Below are positions 6,310 to 13,582 of a DNA stretch of 16,905 nucleotides, piece after piece. The DNA comes from Bacillota bacterium (GTDB lineage: Bacteria; Bacillota; Clostridia; Christensenellales; Aristaeellaceae), in NCBI GenBank assembly GCA_023416655.1, contig JAEZHK010000103.1, forward strand, positions 1 to 16,905. The letters are read 5' to 3'. Position numbers and translations under genes: made by a program. Within the stretch, counting starts at the first letter, position 1. Every line of letters starts with the position of its first letter. The notes under the pieces were generated by a model, which made no database searches, was not told the origin of the DNA, and was given only the letters and a program-made list of their open reading frames with translations.

Positions 6310-7491
6310 ATGAAAACCGCGATCGGGTACTTCCAGAAGGCGCTGGACGACATAGAAGCCGCGGGCACTATGAAGGGCGAGCGGATCATCACGACGCCGC
6401 AGCGCGCAAGGATCGACACCTCGTTGGCGCACGGCCTTCTCAACATGTGCGCTAACAACTACCTTGGGCTGTCCAGCGACCCGGAGATCATCGAAGCGGC
6501 GAAGGCCAGCTACGATGCGTGGGGTTTCGGCCTCTCCTCCGTCCGGTTCATCTGCGGCACGCAAAGCCTGCACAAGGAACTCGAAGCGCGGCTCGCGGCG
6601 TTTCTCGGCATGGAGGACGCGATTCTCTACTCCTCCTGTTTCGACGCCAACGGCGGGCTGTTTGAGACGCTGCTGGGCGCGGAGGACGCCGTGATCTCGG
6701 ACGAACTCAACCACGCGTCCATCATCGACGGTGTGAGGCTCTGCAAGGCGCAGCGACTGCGCTACAAAAATAACGACATGGCGGACCTCGAGGAGAAGCT
6801 GAAGGAGGCCGCCTCCGCCCGCATCCGCCTCATCGCCACCGACGGCGTGTTCTCGATGGACGGCTTTGTGGCGAACCTGAAGGGCGTCTGCGACCTCGCG
6901 GAAAAATACGACGCACTGGTGATGGTGGACGACAGCCACGCGGTGGGCTTCATGGGCGAGCACGGCAAGGGCACGCCGGAGCACTGCGGCGTGATGGGCC
7001 GGGTGGACATCCTGACCGGCACATTCGGCAAGGCCCTCGGCGGCGCGTCCGGCGGGTACACGGCGGCGTCCGAAAAAATCGTCAAGCTCCTGCGCCAGAA
7101 GTCGAGGCCGTACCTCTTCTCCAACACCCTCGCGCCCGCGGTGTGCGCCGCGACCTTGAAGGTGCTGGACATGCTGGAGGGCGGCGGCGAGGCGAGGACG
7201 CGCCTGAAAGAGAACACCGCCTGGTTCCGCGCGCAGCTCAAAGCGCAGGGCTTTGAAGTGCCGGAGAGCACCCACCCCATCGTGCCGGTGATGCTCTACG
7301 ACGCCCGCGTCGCTTCGGAGTTCGCCGCGCGCATGCTGGAAAAGGGCGTGTATGTGGTGGCGTTCAGCTACCCGGTCGTCCCGCAGGGCCGGGCGCGCAT
7401 CCGCACGCAGGTCAGCGCCGCCCACACGAGGGGGGACCTTGAATTCGCGGTTGATTGCTTCAGCCAGGTCAAACAAGAGATGAAGCTGTAA
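6310..7491 (+). CDS. kbl: Glycine C-acetyltransferase (2-amino-3-ketobutyrate CoA ligase)
   Basis: PLP enzyme of the alpha-oxoamine synthase family. It cleaves 2-amino-3-ketobutyrate with CoA to glycine and acetyl-CoA, removing the unstable product of Tdh before it decarboxylates to aminoacetone. The 393 residues match the family (about 397). The PLP lysine is K241 in GTFGKALGGASGGY, and VMVDDSHAVGFMG (D207, H210) and DELNHASIIDG (H135) are the other cofactor residues. The early block CANNYLGLSSDPEI and GFGLSSVRFICGTQ fit Kbl better than BioF or HemA, and the tdh context decides it. GGGAGG overlaps the end of tdh, so the two are translationally linked. Confidence 0.96.
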   Translation: MKTAIGYFQKALDDIEAAGTMKGERIITTPQRARIDTSLAHGLLNMCANNYLGLSSDPEIIEAAKASYDAWGFGLSSVRFICGTQSLHKELEARLAAFLGMEDAILYSSCFDANGGLFETLLGAEDAVISDELNHASIIDGVRLCKAQRLRYKNNDMADLEEKLKEAASARIRLIATDGVFSMDGFVANLKGVCDLAEKYDALVMVDDSHAVGFMGEHGKGTPEHCGVMGRVDILTGTFGKALGGASGGYTAASEKIVKLLRQKSRPYLFSNTLAPAVCAATLKVLDMLEGGGEARTRLKENTAWFRAQLKAQGFEVPESTHPIVPVMLYDARVASEFAARMLEKGVYVVAFSYPVVPQGRARIRTQVSAAHTRGDLEFAVDCFSQVKQEMKL

Positions 7492-7509
7492 AAAGGAGGG
7501 GGTATTGAA

Positions 7510-8655
7510 GTGATCTACAAAGCCCTTGGCGCGTCGGGCCTCACCGTCAGCGAAGTGGGCCTGGGATGCGAGCACCTGCAGGACAAGCCGCTCCAGCAGA
7601 TCCAGTCAGTGCTGGACGAGGCGTTCGAGCAGGGCATCAACATCATGGACCTTTTCATGTCGCAGCCACAGGTGCGCAAGGACCTCGGGACGGCGCTCAA
7701 GGGCCGTCGAGAGCGCATGCTGATCCAGGGGCACATCGGCGCGGGCTGGGTGGACGGGCAGTACTGCCGCGTGCGCAAGCCCGAGCAGTACGCGCGCTTC
7801 TTTGAGGACCTTCTGAAATACCTCGAAACCGACTACATGGACATCGGCATGCTGCACTTCATAGACACGCAGGCGGACATGGACCTGGTGCTCGAAAGCG
7901 GCATGCTGGACTACGCGGTTAAGCTCAAAGAGAAGGGCGTCGTCCGAGCCGTCGGCATGAGCTCCCACGACCCGGTAACGTCCCTGAAGATGATCGAGAC
8001 CGGCGCGATTGACGTACTGATGTTCTCCATCAACCCCGCCTATGACGCGATGCCGCCGGAGACGGATGTGGACGGGCTGATGTCGCCCAACACCTACGAG
8101 GGCATGACCGCCTTTGAGACCCGGCCGGAGCGCGTGACGCTCTACCGCGCGTGCGAGGCCAGGGGCGTGGGCATCACGGTCATGAAAGCGCTGGGCGCGG
8201 GCGCGCTGCTCGACGCGCGCCGCTCACCCTTCCGTTCGGCGCTGACCTCCGCCCAGTGCATCCACTACGCGCTGACCCGCCCCGCGGTGGCCAGCGTGCT
8301 GGTGGGCTGCAAGACGCCGGAGGAGGTGCGCGCCGCCGTCGCCTACGAGAACGCGACGGAGCAGCAGCGGGACTACGCGAAGGCGCTGCGAGCGCTGAGC
8401 TTCTCCGCCGCCGGCCAGTGCATGTACTGCAACCACTGCCTGCCCTGCCCGTCCGAAATCGACATCGCGCAGGTCAACAAGTACCTCGACCTCTACGAAC
8501 TGGGCGACAGCCCCGCCAGTGTGCGCGAGCACTACCTGGCGCTGGGGCACCGCGCGGGCGAGTGCATCGCCTGCGGCAGCTGCGAGATGAGCTGCCCCTT
8601 CGACGTGCCCGTCATCCAAAAGATGGAGAAAGCGAGCCGGGCGTTCGGGGCGTAA
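7510..8655 (+). CDS. Aldo/keto reductase-like protein fused to a 2[4Fe-4S] ferredoxin domain
   Basis: A 381-residue fusion. Residues 1-290 form an AKR barrel (YKALGASGLTVSEVGLGCEH, DYMDIGMLHFID, KGVVRAVGMSSHDP, late VASVLVGCKTPEEV). Residues 300-365 carry two cluster-binding sets: C304, C307, C310, C313 (CMYCNHCLPCP) and C352, C355, C358, C362 (CIACGSCEMSCP). Of the AKR tetrad, Asp (D47) and His (H116) are present. The Tyr expected about five residues after D47 is replaced (MDLFMSQPQVRKDLG), and the Lys expected near 75 is Q-G-H (MLIQGHIGAG). The start is GTG at 7510 with AGGAGGGGG upstream, 18 bases after kbl, so it belongs to the threonine operon. It may reduce aminoacetone or methylglyoxal, or transfer electrons; both ideas are inference. 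Similar clostridial proteins exist, but I know of no assigned reaction. Confidence 0.88.
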   Translation: MIYKALGASGLTVSEVGLGCEHLQDKPLQQIQSVLDEAFEQGINIMDLFMSQPQVRKDLGTALKGRRERMLIQGHIGAGWVDGQYCRVRKPEQYARFFEDLLKYLETDYMDIGMLHFIDTQADMDLVLESGMLDYAVKLKEKGVVRAVGMSSHDPVTSLKMIETGAIDVLMFSINPAYDAMPPETDVDGLMSPNTYEGMTAFETRPERVTLYRACEARGVGITVMKALGAGALLDARRSPFRSALTSAQCIHYALTRPAVASVLVGCKTPEEVRAAVAYENATEQQRDYAKALRALSFSAAGQCMYCNHCLPCPSEIDIAQVNKYLDLYELGDSPASVREHYLALGHRAGECIACGSCEMSCPFDVPVIQKMEKASRAFGA

Positions 8656-8670
8656 GAGGCGAGGGAGAAT

Positions 8671-8732
8671 GCCGGGGGCGTTGCCCCCGGACCCCCACCA
8701 GGGGAGCATGATGCTCCCCTGGACCCCACCAC
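8671..8732. repeat. Double-hairpin palindromic intergenic repeat (REP/MITE-like)
   Basis: Two near-perfect hairpins back to back: CCGGGGGC-GTT-GCCCCCGG (8672-8690) and AGGGGAGCAT-G-ATGCTCCCCT (8700-8720). Each is followed by a near-identical tail, GGACCCCCACCA (8689-8700) and GGACCCCACCA (8721-8731). This alternating hairpin-plus-tail design is typical of dispersed palindromic elements in GC-rich Clostridia. It sits directly after the AKR-fusion stop and may also end that operon, though no U-run follows. Confidence 0.6.
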
Positions 8733-8742
8733 AAAAGGTATT

Positions 8743-8801
8743 AGAAAAAAGAGCGGCTGCGGTCCTCAACCCCACAGGAGGGGGCGAGGGCCGCAGCCGC
8801 T
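8743..8801 (-). terminator. Intrinsic terminator of the flavodiiron gene
   Basis: AGCGGCTGCGG (8752-8762) pairs perfectly with CCGCAGCCGCT (8791-8801), and the stem extends through TCCTC/GAGGG with a wobble. Read on the minus strand the stem is followed directly by CTTTTTTCT. It lies about 20 bases past the flavodiiron stop codon. Confidence 0.85.
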
Positions 8802-8822
8802 GGTTTAAGCGTAGTGGCGCGT

Positions 8823-10022
8823 TTATGCTTGGGAGGACAGCGCCTGGACAAATTGCTTTCCGTATTCGACGCAGGCGGCGCGCTCCGCCTCGTCGGGCGC
8901 CCAAAGCGCCCTGTGGCCGCCGTCCACCACCTTGAAGCCGCTCTCTTCGAGTGCCTTGCTGAGCTGCTTGACCGCCTCGCCGCTCCAGCCGTAGCTGCCG
9001 AACGCGGCGGCGTTCTTGCTCTTGAACTTCAGGCCCTTGATCATTTCCAGCAGCCCGCCGATGGAGAACAAATGGCCGTTGTTGATGGTGGGCGAGCCGA
9101 CGAGGATGGCCTTGGAGCGGAACACCTCTGTCAAGATGTCGTTTTTGTCCTCCTTCGCGGAGTTCATCAGCTTCACGGTCACAGTCGGGTCAGCCAGGCG
9201 GATGCCCTCGGCGATGGCCTCCGCCATTTTGCGCGTGGAGTTCCACATGGTGTCGTACACCAGCGAGATCTGGTTTTCCTGGTAGTTGTCCGCCCACGTC
9301 AGATACTTCTCGACGATCGCGGTGGGGTTGCCCCGCCAGATCACGCCGTGGCTGGGGCAGATCATCTTGACCGGCAGGTTCAGCGCCAGCACCTCGCGGA
9401 TCTTCTTCGTGACCTGCGGGCTGAAAGGCGTCAGGATGTTGGCGTAGTACTTGAGCGCCTCCGCGAAGAGTTCCGCCTGATCCACCGCGTCGTCATACAA
9501 CGACTCGGTCGCGTAGTGCTGGCCGAAGCCGTCGTTTGAGAACAGGATGTCCTCCCCCGTCATGTAGGTGAACATCGTGTCCGGCCAGTGCAGCATCGGC
9601 GCCTCGACAAAAACCAGCTTGCTCTCGCCCAGGTCCAGCGTGTCCCCGGTCTTGACGGTCACAAGGTTCCAGTCCTGATGGTAATGCCCCTTTAAAATCT
9701 TCGCACCGTTTGCCGTGCAGTAGATTGGGGTGCCGGGGATCTCGCGCATCAACTCGGGCAGCGCGCCGCTGTGGTCGATTTCGCTGTGGTTTACGACGAC
9801 GTAGTCGATCTTGCCCAGGTCGATCTCCTGCTTAAGCCGTGCGACGAACTCCTTGTCAAACGGCTGCCACACCGTATCGATCAGCGCGGTCTTCCGGTCC
9901 CGGACCAGGTAAGCGTTGTAGGACGATCCCCTGTGCGTCGAGTACTCGTCGCCGTGAAACCTGGTCAACTCCCAGTCGGTCTTGCCGACCCAGCATACTT
10001 TTTCTGTCAGCTTCTTTCCCAT
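8823..10022 (-). CDS. A-type flavodiiron protein (O2/NO reductase, FprA-like)
   Basis: A 399-residue cytoplasmic enzyme that reduces O2 to water or NO to N2O in anaerobes. The N-terminal metallo-beta-lactamase-like domain has all diiron ligands: H79, E81, D83, H84 (VVNHSEIDHSG), H145 (MLHWPDTM), D164 (FSNDGFGQH) and H225 (CPSHGVIWR). The flavodoxin domain from about residue 250 begins SLVYDTMWNSTRKMAEAI (FMN phosphate loop) and continues with VGSPTINNGHLF and FGSYGWSGEAV. There is no C-terminal rubredoxin, so it is the short A type and needs a separate electron donor. The start ATG at 10020-10022 has AGGAGG 8 bases upstream; the frame is open further upstream but that part overlaps the promoter. 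It forms a single-gene unit with its own promoter and terminator. Confidence 0.95.
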   Translation of the reverse strand: MGKKLTEKVCWVGKTDWELTRFHGDEYSTHRGSSYNAYLVRDRKTALIDTVWQPFDKEFVARLKQEIDLGKIDYVVVNHSEIDHSGALPELMREIPGTPIYCTANGAKILKGHYHQDWNLVTVKTGDTLDLGESKLVFVEAPMLHWPDTMFTYMTGEDILFSNDGFGQHYATESLYDDAVDQAELFAEALKYYANILTPFSPQVTKKIREVLALNLPVKMICPSHGVIWRGNPTAIVEKYLTWADNYQENQISLVYDTMWNSTRKMAEAIAEGIRLADPTVTVKLMNSAKEDKNDILTEVFRSKAILVGSPTINNGHLFSIGGLLEMIKGLKFKSKNAAAFGSYGWSGEAVKQLSKALEESGFKVVDGGHRALWAPDEAERAACVEYGKQFVQALSSQA

Positions 10023-10055
10023 GGCGGTTTCCTCCTGTGGAAATTGTTTACACCC

Positions 10056-10084
10056 ATTGTACCTCATTTTTCGCGCCGAATCAA
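10056..10084 (-). promoter_or_regulatory. Promoter of the flavodiiron gene
   Basis: Minus strand: -35 TTGATT (10079-10084), 17-base spacer, -10 TACAAT (10056-10061). Transcription starts about 27 bases before the ATG and leaves the AGGAGG site at the leader's end. No clear operator is visible. Confidence 0.75.
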
Positions 10085-10164
10085 TTCCCGGTTTGCTCCG
10101 CACTGTCGAATGCCCCTTTCCGGCGCGCTACGCAGACTGTGGAACCATCAGGCGGGTACGCGTC

Positions 10165-10214
10165 ATAGAAAAGGATAAACACCGAGGCCGCCTCACTTCG
10201 AGGCGGCCTCGGTG
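10165..10214 (-). terminator. Intrinsic terminator of the YhcN-like lipoprotein gene
   Basis: A perfect 15-base-pair stem, arms at 10180-10194 and 10200-10214 (GAGGCGGCCTCGGTG), with a 5-base loop. On the minus strand it is followed by TTTATCCTTTTCT. It lies about 65 bases past the lipoprotein stop. The stretch from 10085 to 10179, between this and the flavodiiron promoter, holds nothing I can name. Confidence 0.85.
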
Positions 10215-10280
10215 AACGCGCCCGTCAGCCTCCGTCGGCCGACGCTCAGGCCCTCTTTGACCGGCGCGTGGGGTACCCGG

Positions 10281-10835
10281 TCAGCGAAGCGTCGTCGCGT
10301 TCCGGACGATGGTCTCCACCTGGGTCTTGATCTGTTCCGGATTCGCGCCGGTTTGCTGCTGCTGCGCCAACTGTTGGATGGTCGCGACGTCCTTGGCTTC
10401 GCTCGTCACCGCAACCACCTGGATCGAGGGGTCGGCGGCCATGACCTCGCCCGCGATCATGTCGCGGATGCGCTGGGTCATCTCGCCCTTGTACTGCGGC
10501 GTGAACACCACGCCCACCAGCGCGGTGTTGCCGCTGGTCACGACGTTGGCCTGCTGGATCTCAGAGAACATGTTGATGCGGTTCTCGACGGTGGCGGCGC
10601 TCGTGGCCCAGTTAAACGGCTGGCCAGGCATGATGGTCGCGCCCGGCGTCAGCACCCCGCCCGGGGCCAGCGTCGCGCCCGGCATCATCGTCGCGCCGCC
10701 GGGCATCGTGGTCACCAGCGGCACGACCGTCGGCGTAGGCGTCACCTCGGTGGTCGAGCGGAAGCAGCCCGTAAGCGCCAGGCTCAACGCGGCCAGCATC
10801 ATCGTAAAGAGCAAACCCTTTTTCATACCGTTCAT
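10281..10835 (-). CDS. YhcN/YlaJ-type sporulation lipoprotein
   Basis: A 184-residue membrane-anchored lipoprotein. The signal peptide MNGMKKGLLFTMMLAALSLA ends in the lipobox LTGC, with the lipidated Cys at residue 24. Residues 28-73 are a low-complexity Pro/Thr/Met/Gly linker with repeated PGAT units (MPGATLAPGG, LTPGATIMPG). Residues 78-160 form the YhcN/YlaJ domain (ENRINMFSEIQQANVVTSGN, ALVGVVFTPQYKGEMTQRI and VVAVTSEAKDV). In Bacillus, family members are found in spores and affect germination or outgrowth. The start ATG at 10835 has GGGAGGG 6 bases upstream; MKKG three codons later is the alternative. A weak -10 (TATAAA, 10880-10885) lies upstream. This gene supports a spore-forming host. 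Confidence 0.85.
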   Translation of the reverse strand: MNGMKKGLLFTMMLAALSLALTGCFRSTTEVTPTPTVVPLVTTMPGGATMMPGATLAPGGVLTPGATIMPGQPFNWATSAATVENRINMFSEIQQANVVTSGNTALVGVVFTPQYKGEMTQRIRDMIAGEVMAADPSIQVVAVTSEAKDVATIQQLAQQQQTGANPEQIKTQVETIVRNATTLR

Positions 10836-10892
10836 AGTTAACCCTCCCTTGCGCCCATATTTTGCGCGAACCGGGAGGTTTTATACAATCGG

Positions 10893-10910
10893 CGGCGCTG
10901 AACAGCGCCG
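10893..10910 (-). terminator. Possible terminator hairpin after the nucleoside kinase gene
   Basis: CGGCGCTG-AA-CAGCGCCG has perfect 8-base arms and lies about 115 bases past the kinase stop. The minus-strand sequence after it (CCGATTGTATAAAAC) is AT-rich but has no real U-run, so this could instead be an operator or leader element of the lipoprotein gene. The other bases from 10836 to 11023 show nothing else I can support. Confidence 0.35.
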
Positions 10911-11023
10911 GATTCATTGACCGCGGAGAGAAAATTCGCCGAAGCCCGACCTTTGCCGCTTGCAACGCCGAATCCTTTGGCAATGCGAATGCAGGATCCA
11001 AAGCGCGGTTCCGTATGGTTCCA

Positions 11024-12670
11024 TCAGTCGTCCTCCCGGTAAAAGCAGGAGCCGCCGATGAATTCCCTGAGGATCGAGTTGATCGGGATCTCGTCCTCCA
11101 CGTCCGCGGTCTGGATGTAGTTGAGGAACTTCACCAGGGACCTCGCGCGTGTGAAGTGCGGGCTCTCCGGCGGGATCTCGCACAGCATCGGGTAGGCGTA
11201 CTTCTTTAAAATCGCCAGTTCGTACACCAGCGAAGTATTGAACATGATGTCCGCCTTCTCCTGGTGCGGGAAGATGTAGTTGGCCTCGCCCCGGCGGACC
11301 GACGGCCACATGGCCAGCGTCTCCTCCGGGCTGGTGCCGCGGAAGTTGTGGTCCCGAACCAGGCGCCTTAGGAGCCGCGCGTCGGTGGTTCGGATGCGGT
11401 TGTGGTCGTCCAGGTTCAGGGTGGTCAGCGCGCTGACATAGATCAGGAACTTCGAACCGCGGGGAACCTCGCTGGTCAAAAGGTCATTGAGCGCGTGGAT
11501 GCCCTCCACCAGGATGGGCTGCCCGCTCTCCACTTGCACGGTGCGCGTCTCGGAAAGCCGCTTGCCGCTCGGGAAGTCGAAGGTGGGGGCTTCCACCGCC
11601 TCGCCCTGCATCAGACGCACCAGATGCTCGTTGAACAGGCCCAAGTCCAGCGTGTTGATGCGCTCGAGATCAACCTCGCCGTTCTCGTCCAGCGGAATCC
11701 GCTCGCGGTCGATGTAGTAATCGTCCAGCGACAGTTTGTAGGGCCTGAGGCCCCGGGCCTGCAGCACGATTCTAAGGCGGTGGGCGAAGGTGGTCTTCCC
11801 CGAGGACGACGGCCCGGCCACCAGGATCAGCCGCGCCCCGCTCTTTAAAAACTCGTCCGCGATCAGGTTGATCGACCGCTCGTGCAGCGCCTCGTTGATG
11901 CGGATGAACTCCCGGAGATGGCGCTGCGCGATCATCCCGTTGAGGTCGGCCGCGTTTTCGCAGCCAAGGATCTCCGCCCAGCGCGCGGACTCGTCAAAGC
12001 AGCGCGTGAGCTTGGGCTGGTCGCGGTACACCGCGGGGCGGCCGGGGTTAATCGGGTCGGGCAGTGAAAGCGCGAGCCCCGGCATGTAGAACCCCAACTT
12101 GAAAACCGGCGTGTAGCCGGTCGAAGGCGCCATTTCGCCGTAGAAGTACTCCAGCATCTCGCCGCACTTGTACAGCTGGAAGTGCTCGAAGGGCCGGTAC
12201 TTCAAAAGCTGCACCTTGTCCACCTGGCCCTCCCGCTCGAAATAGCGGATCGCCTCTGAGCGGGTGATCACCTTTTTCTCAAAGGGCAGGTCGGCGGCCA
12301 CCAGCTCCCGCATCCGCTCCTCGATCTGCCGTACCATCGTGGCGGTCAGGTTGATGCCCACGAGCCGCGCGTACAGCCCCGTCTGCGTGGTGTTTTCCAT
12401 GCGCACCCGCGCCTCCGGGAACAGCTCCCGGATGGCCAGCAGCAGCACGAAGCGCACCGACCGCTCATAAATGCGCGCGCCTTCCTCCTGCTGGTAGGTG
12501 ATCGTCCCGGCTTCGACGCCGTCCTCCGCCCGTGCGTTCAGCGGCAGCGTCTTTCCGCACACGCTGACGCCCAGGATCTTTTTGGGCTCAGCGTATAATA
12601 GCGGTATTAAATCCCGGTACTGCGCGCCGTCCGCCGCTTCCAAAGTACGGTTGTCAATGATGACCATCAT
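11024..12670 (-). CDS. Nucleoside (uridine) kinase with ThrRS-like N-terminal domain
   Basis: A 548-residue protein of the long uridine-kinase type found in Clostridia and Thermotogae. Residues 1-60 look like a degenerate TGS domain. Residues 60-200 resemble the second additional domain of threonyl-tRNA synthetase (IYERSVRFVLLLAIRELFP, TTQTGLYARLVG, CGEMLEYFYGEMAPSTGY). The kinase domain starts near 280 with Walker A GPSSSGKTT (286-294), then KLSLDDYYIDRERIPLDENG, and ends near residue 540. It would phosphorylate a nucleoside such as uridine with ATP or GTP in pyrimidine salvage. The exact substrate, and the role of the synthetase-like part, are not settled. The start ATG at 12668-12670 has AAGGGAG 6 bases upstream; a second ATG follows at once. 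The gene is divergent from the Spo0A-like gene across an AT-rich intergenic region. Confidence 0.9.
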   Translation of the reverse strand: MMVIIDNRTLEAADGAQYRDLIPLLYAEPKKILGVSVCGKTLPLNARAEDGVEAGTITYQQEEGARIYERSVRFVLLLAIRELFPEARVRMENTTQTGLYARLVGINLTATMVRQIEERMRELVAADLPFEKKVITRSEAIRYFEREGQVDKVQLLKYRPFEHFQLYKCGEMLEYFYGEMAPSTGYTPVFKLGFYMPGLALSLPDPINPGRPAVYRDQPKLTRCFDESARWAEILGCENAADLNGMIAQRHLREFIRINEALHERSINLIADEFLKSGARLILVAGPSSSGKTTFAHRLRIVLQARGLRPYKLSLDDYYIDRERIPLDENGEVDLERINTLDLGLFNEHLVRLMQGEAVEAPTFDFPSGKRLSETRTVQVESGQPILVEGIHALNDLLTSEVPRGSKFLIYVSALTTLNLDDHNRIRTTDARLLRRLVRDHNFRGTSPEETLAMWPSVRRGEANYIFPHQEKADIMFNTSLVYELAILKKYAYPMLCEIPPESPHFTRARSLVKFLNYIQTADVEDEIPINSILREFIGGSCFYREDD

Positions 12671-12746
12671 GTAATGCTCCCTTCAGGGGTTGAATTAATT
12701 ATTATCGACGCGAACTGAGAAAATTTTACGGATCAATATGTTAATA

Positions 12747-12811
12747 TTATATTACATATGCACTTATGGTACACTATTGGTGCTATCATTCGGCAGAAAT
12801 TTGTGTATAAT
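12747..12811 (+). promoter_or_regulatory. Candidate promoters of the Spo0A-like gene in an AT-rich divergent region
   Basis: The bases 12671-12864 are markedly AT-rich and separate two divergent genes. A perfect -10 TATAAT lies at 12806-12811, with only a weak -35 (CTATCA, 12783-12788). A second candidate is TTATAT (12747-12752), 17 bases, then extended TGG-TACACT (12770-12775). No exact 0A box (TGTCGAA) is present. A promoter for the opposite gene must also lie here, but I cannot single one out. Confidence 0.5.
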
Positions 12812-12864
12812 CTACGTACTTGGTTACGCAGCGTATGGAAACTTTACGAAGGGAGAGGTGAGGT

Positions 12865-13581
12865 GTGGACCCCATCCGTATCATGCTCGCCGACAGCAAT
12901 CCCGCCTTCGTGAAAGGCCTGCAGGAGTCGATCAAGCGGGAATCCGGCCTGGAGGTGATCGCCGTCGCCTACAACGGCTCGGACGCGCTCAAGTCCGCGC
13001 TCTGCTCGCAGCCTGACGTACTGGTGACGGACCTGATCATGCCGGTGCTGGACGGCTTCGCGCTGATGGAGTCGCTGGCCAAGGCAAGGTTGGACGTGCG
13101 CATCATCGTGCTGACGGAACTAACGCGGGACAGTTTCATCCGCCAGGCGATGGGGCTGGGCGCCTGCTACTACATGGTGAAGCCCGTGGACCCCGCAATC
13201 CTGTGCAGCCGCGTGCGCGAAAGCCACGAGTACACGGAGGCAGGCTCGCTGCTCTCCCCCATTCAGAGCCAGAGGGATTCGATCAATCCGCTGCTCACGA
13301 CCTACGGCATCCCGCCCGGAACCGCGGGGTACCGCTACCTGCACTTCGCCGTCTCGCTGGCCGCGAGGATGGAGAACCTGTCGGGCCGCATCACCACCGA
13401 GCTGTACCCCGCCGTGGCGCGCGCGTTCCAGACCGACCAGCGCAACGTCGAGCGTGCGATCCGCCATGTGATCCAGGCCGCCTGGTCCAACATGAACGCG
13501 CCACCCGGGGAAAAGCCCACCAATGGCGAACTGATCGCGCGGCTGGCGCGGCAGTTCGCGGCCCAGCGCATCCGCCGCTGA
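12865..13581 (+). CDS. Short Spo0A-like response regulator lacking the sigma-A contact region
   Basis: A 238-residue two-domain regulator. The receiver (1-118) has phospho-acceptor D56 (LVTDLIMP), T84 (IIVLTEL) and K106 (YYMVKPVD), but its acidic pocket reads LADSN (D10, S11) where Spo0A has ADDN. The C-terminal half (136-238) is clearly the Spo0A DNA-binding domain, with YGIPPGTAGYRYLHFAV, LYPAVARAFQT, the recognition helix NVERAIRHVIQAAWS and KPTNGELIA. Between AWS and KPTN it has 8 residues where B. subtilis has about 20, which removes the LFGYT-containing helix. It is shorter than usual Spo0A (about 267) and is not beside spoIVB. The start is GTG at 12865 with GGGAG upstream. It is probably a paralogue, perhaps a repressor or modulator of sporulation genes, but it could be the only Spo0A of a lineage with altered sporulation. 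Confidence 0.9.
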   Translation: MDPIRIMLADSNPAFVKGLQESIKRESGLEVIAVAYNGSDALKSALCSQPDVLVTDLIMPVLDGFALMESLAKARLDVRIIVLTELTRDSFIRQAMGLGACYYMVKPVDPAILCSRVRESHEYTEAGSLLSPIQSQRDSINPLLTTYGIPPGTAGYRYLHFAVSLAARMENLSGRITTELYPAVARAFQTDQRNVERAIRHVIQAAWSNMNAPPGEKPTNGELIARLARQFAAQRIRR

Positions 13582-13582
13582 A

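Noticed and set aside
6229..7575. Very long minus-strand open frame (448 codons) across kbl
   Set aside because: Antisense shadow of kbl with a low-complexity Arg/His/Ala composition, no motifs and no ribosome binding site.
8814..9539. Plus-strand open frame of 241 codons antisense to the flavodiiron gene
   Set aside because: The flavodiiron protein on the other strand has every catalytic ligand. This frame has only biased composition.
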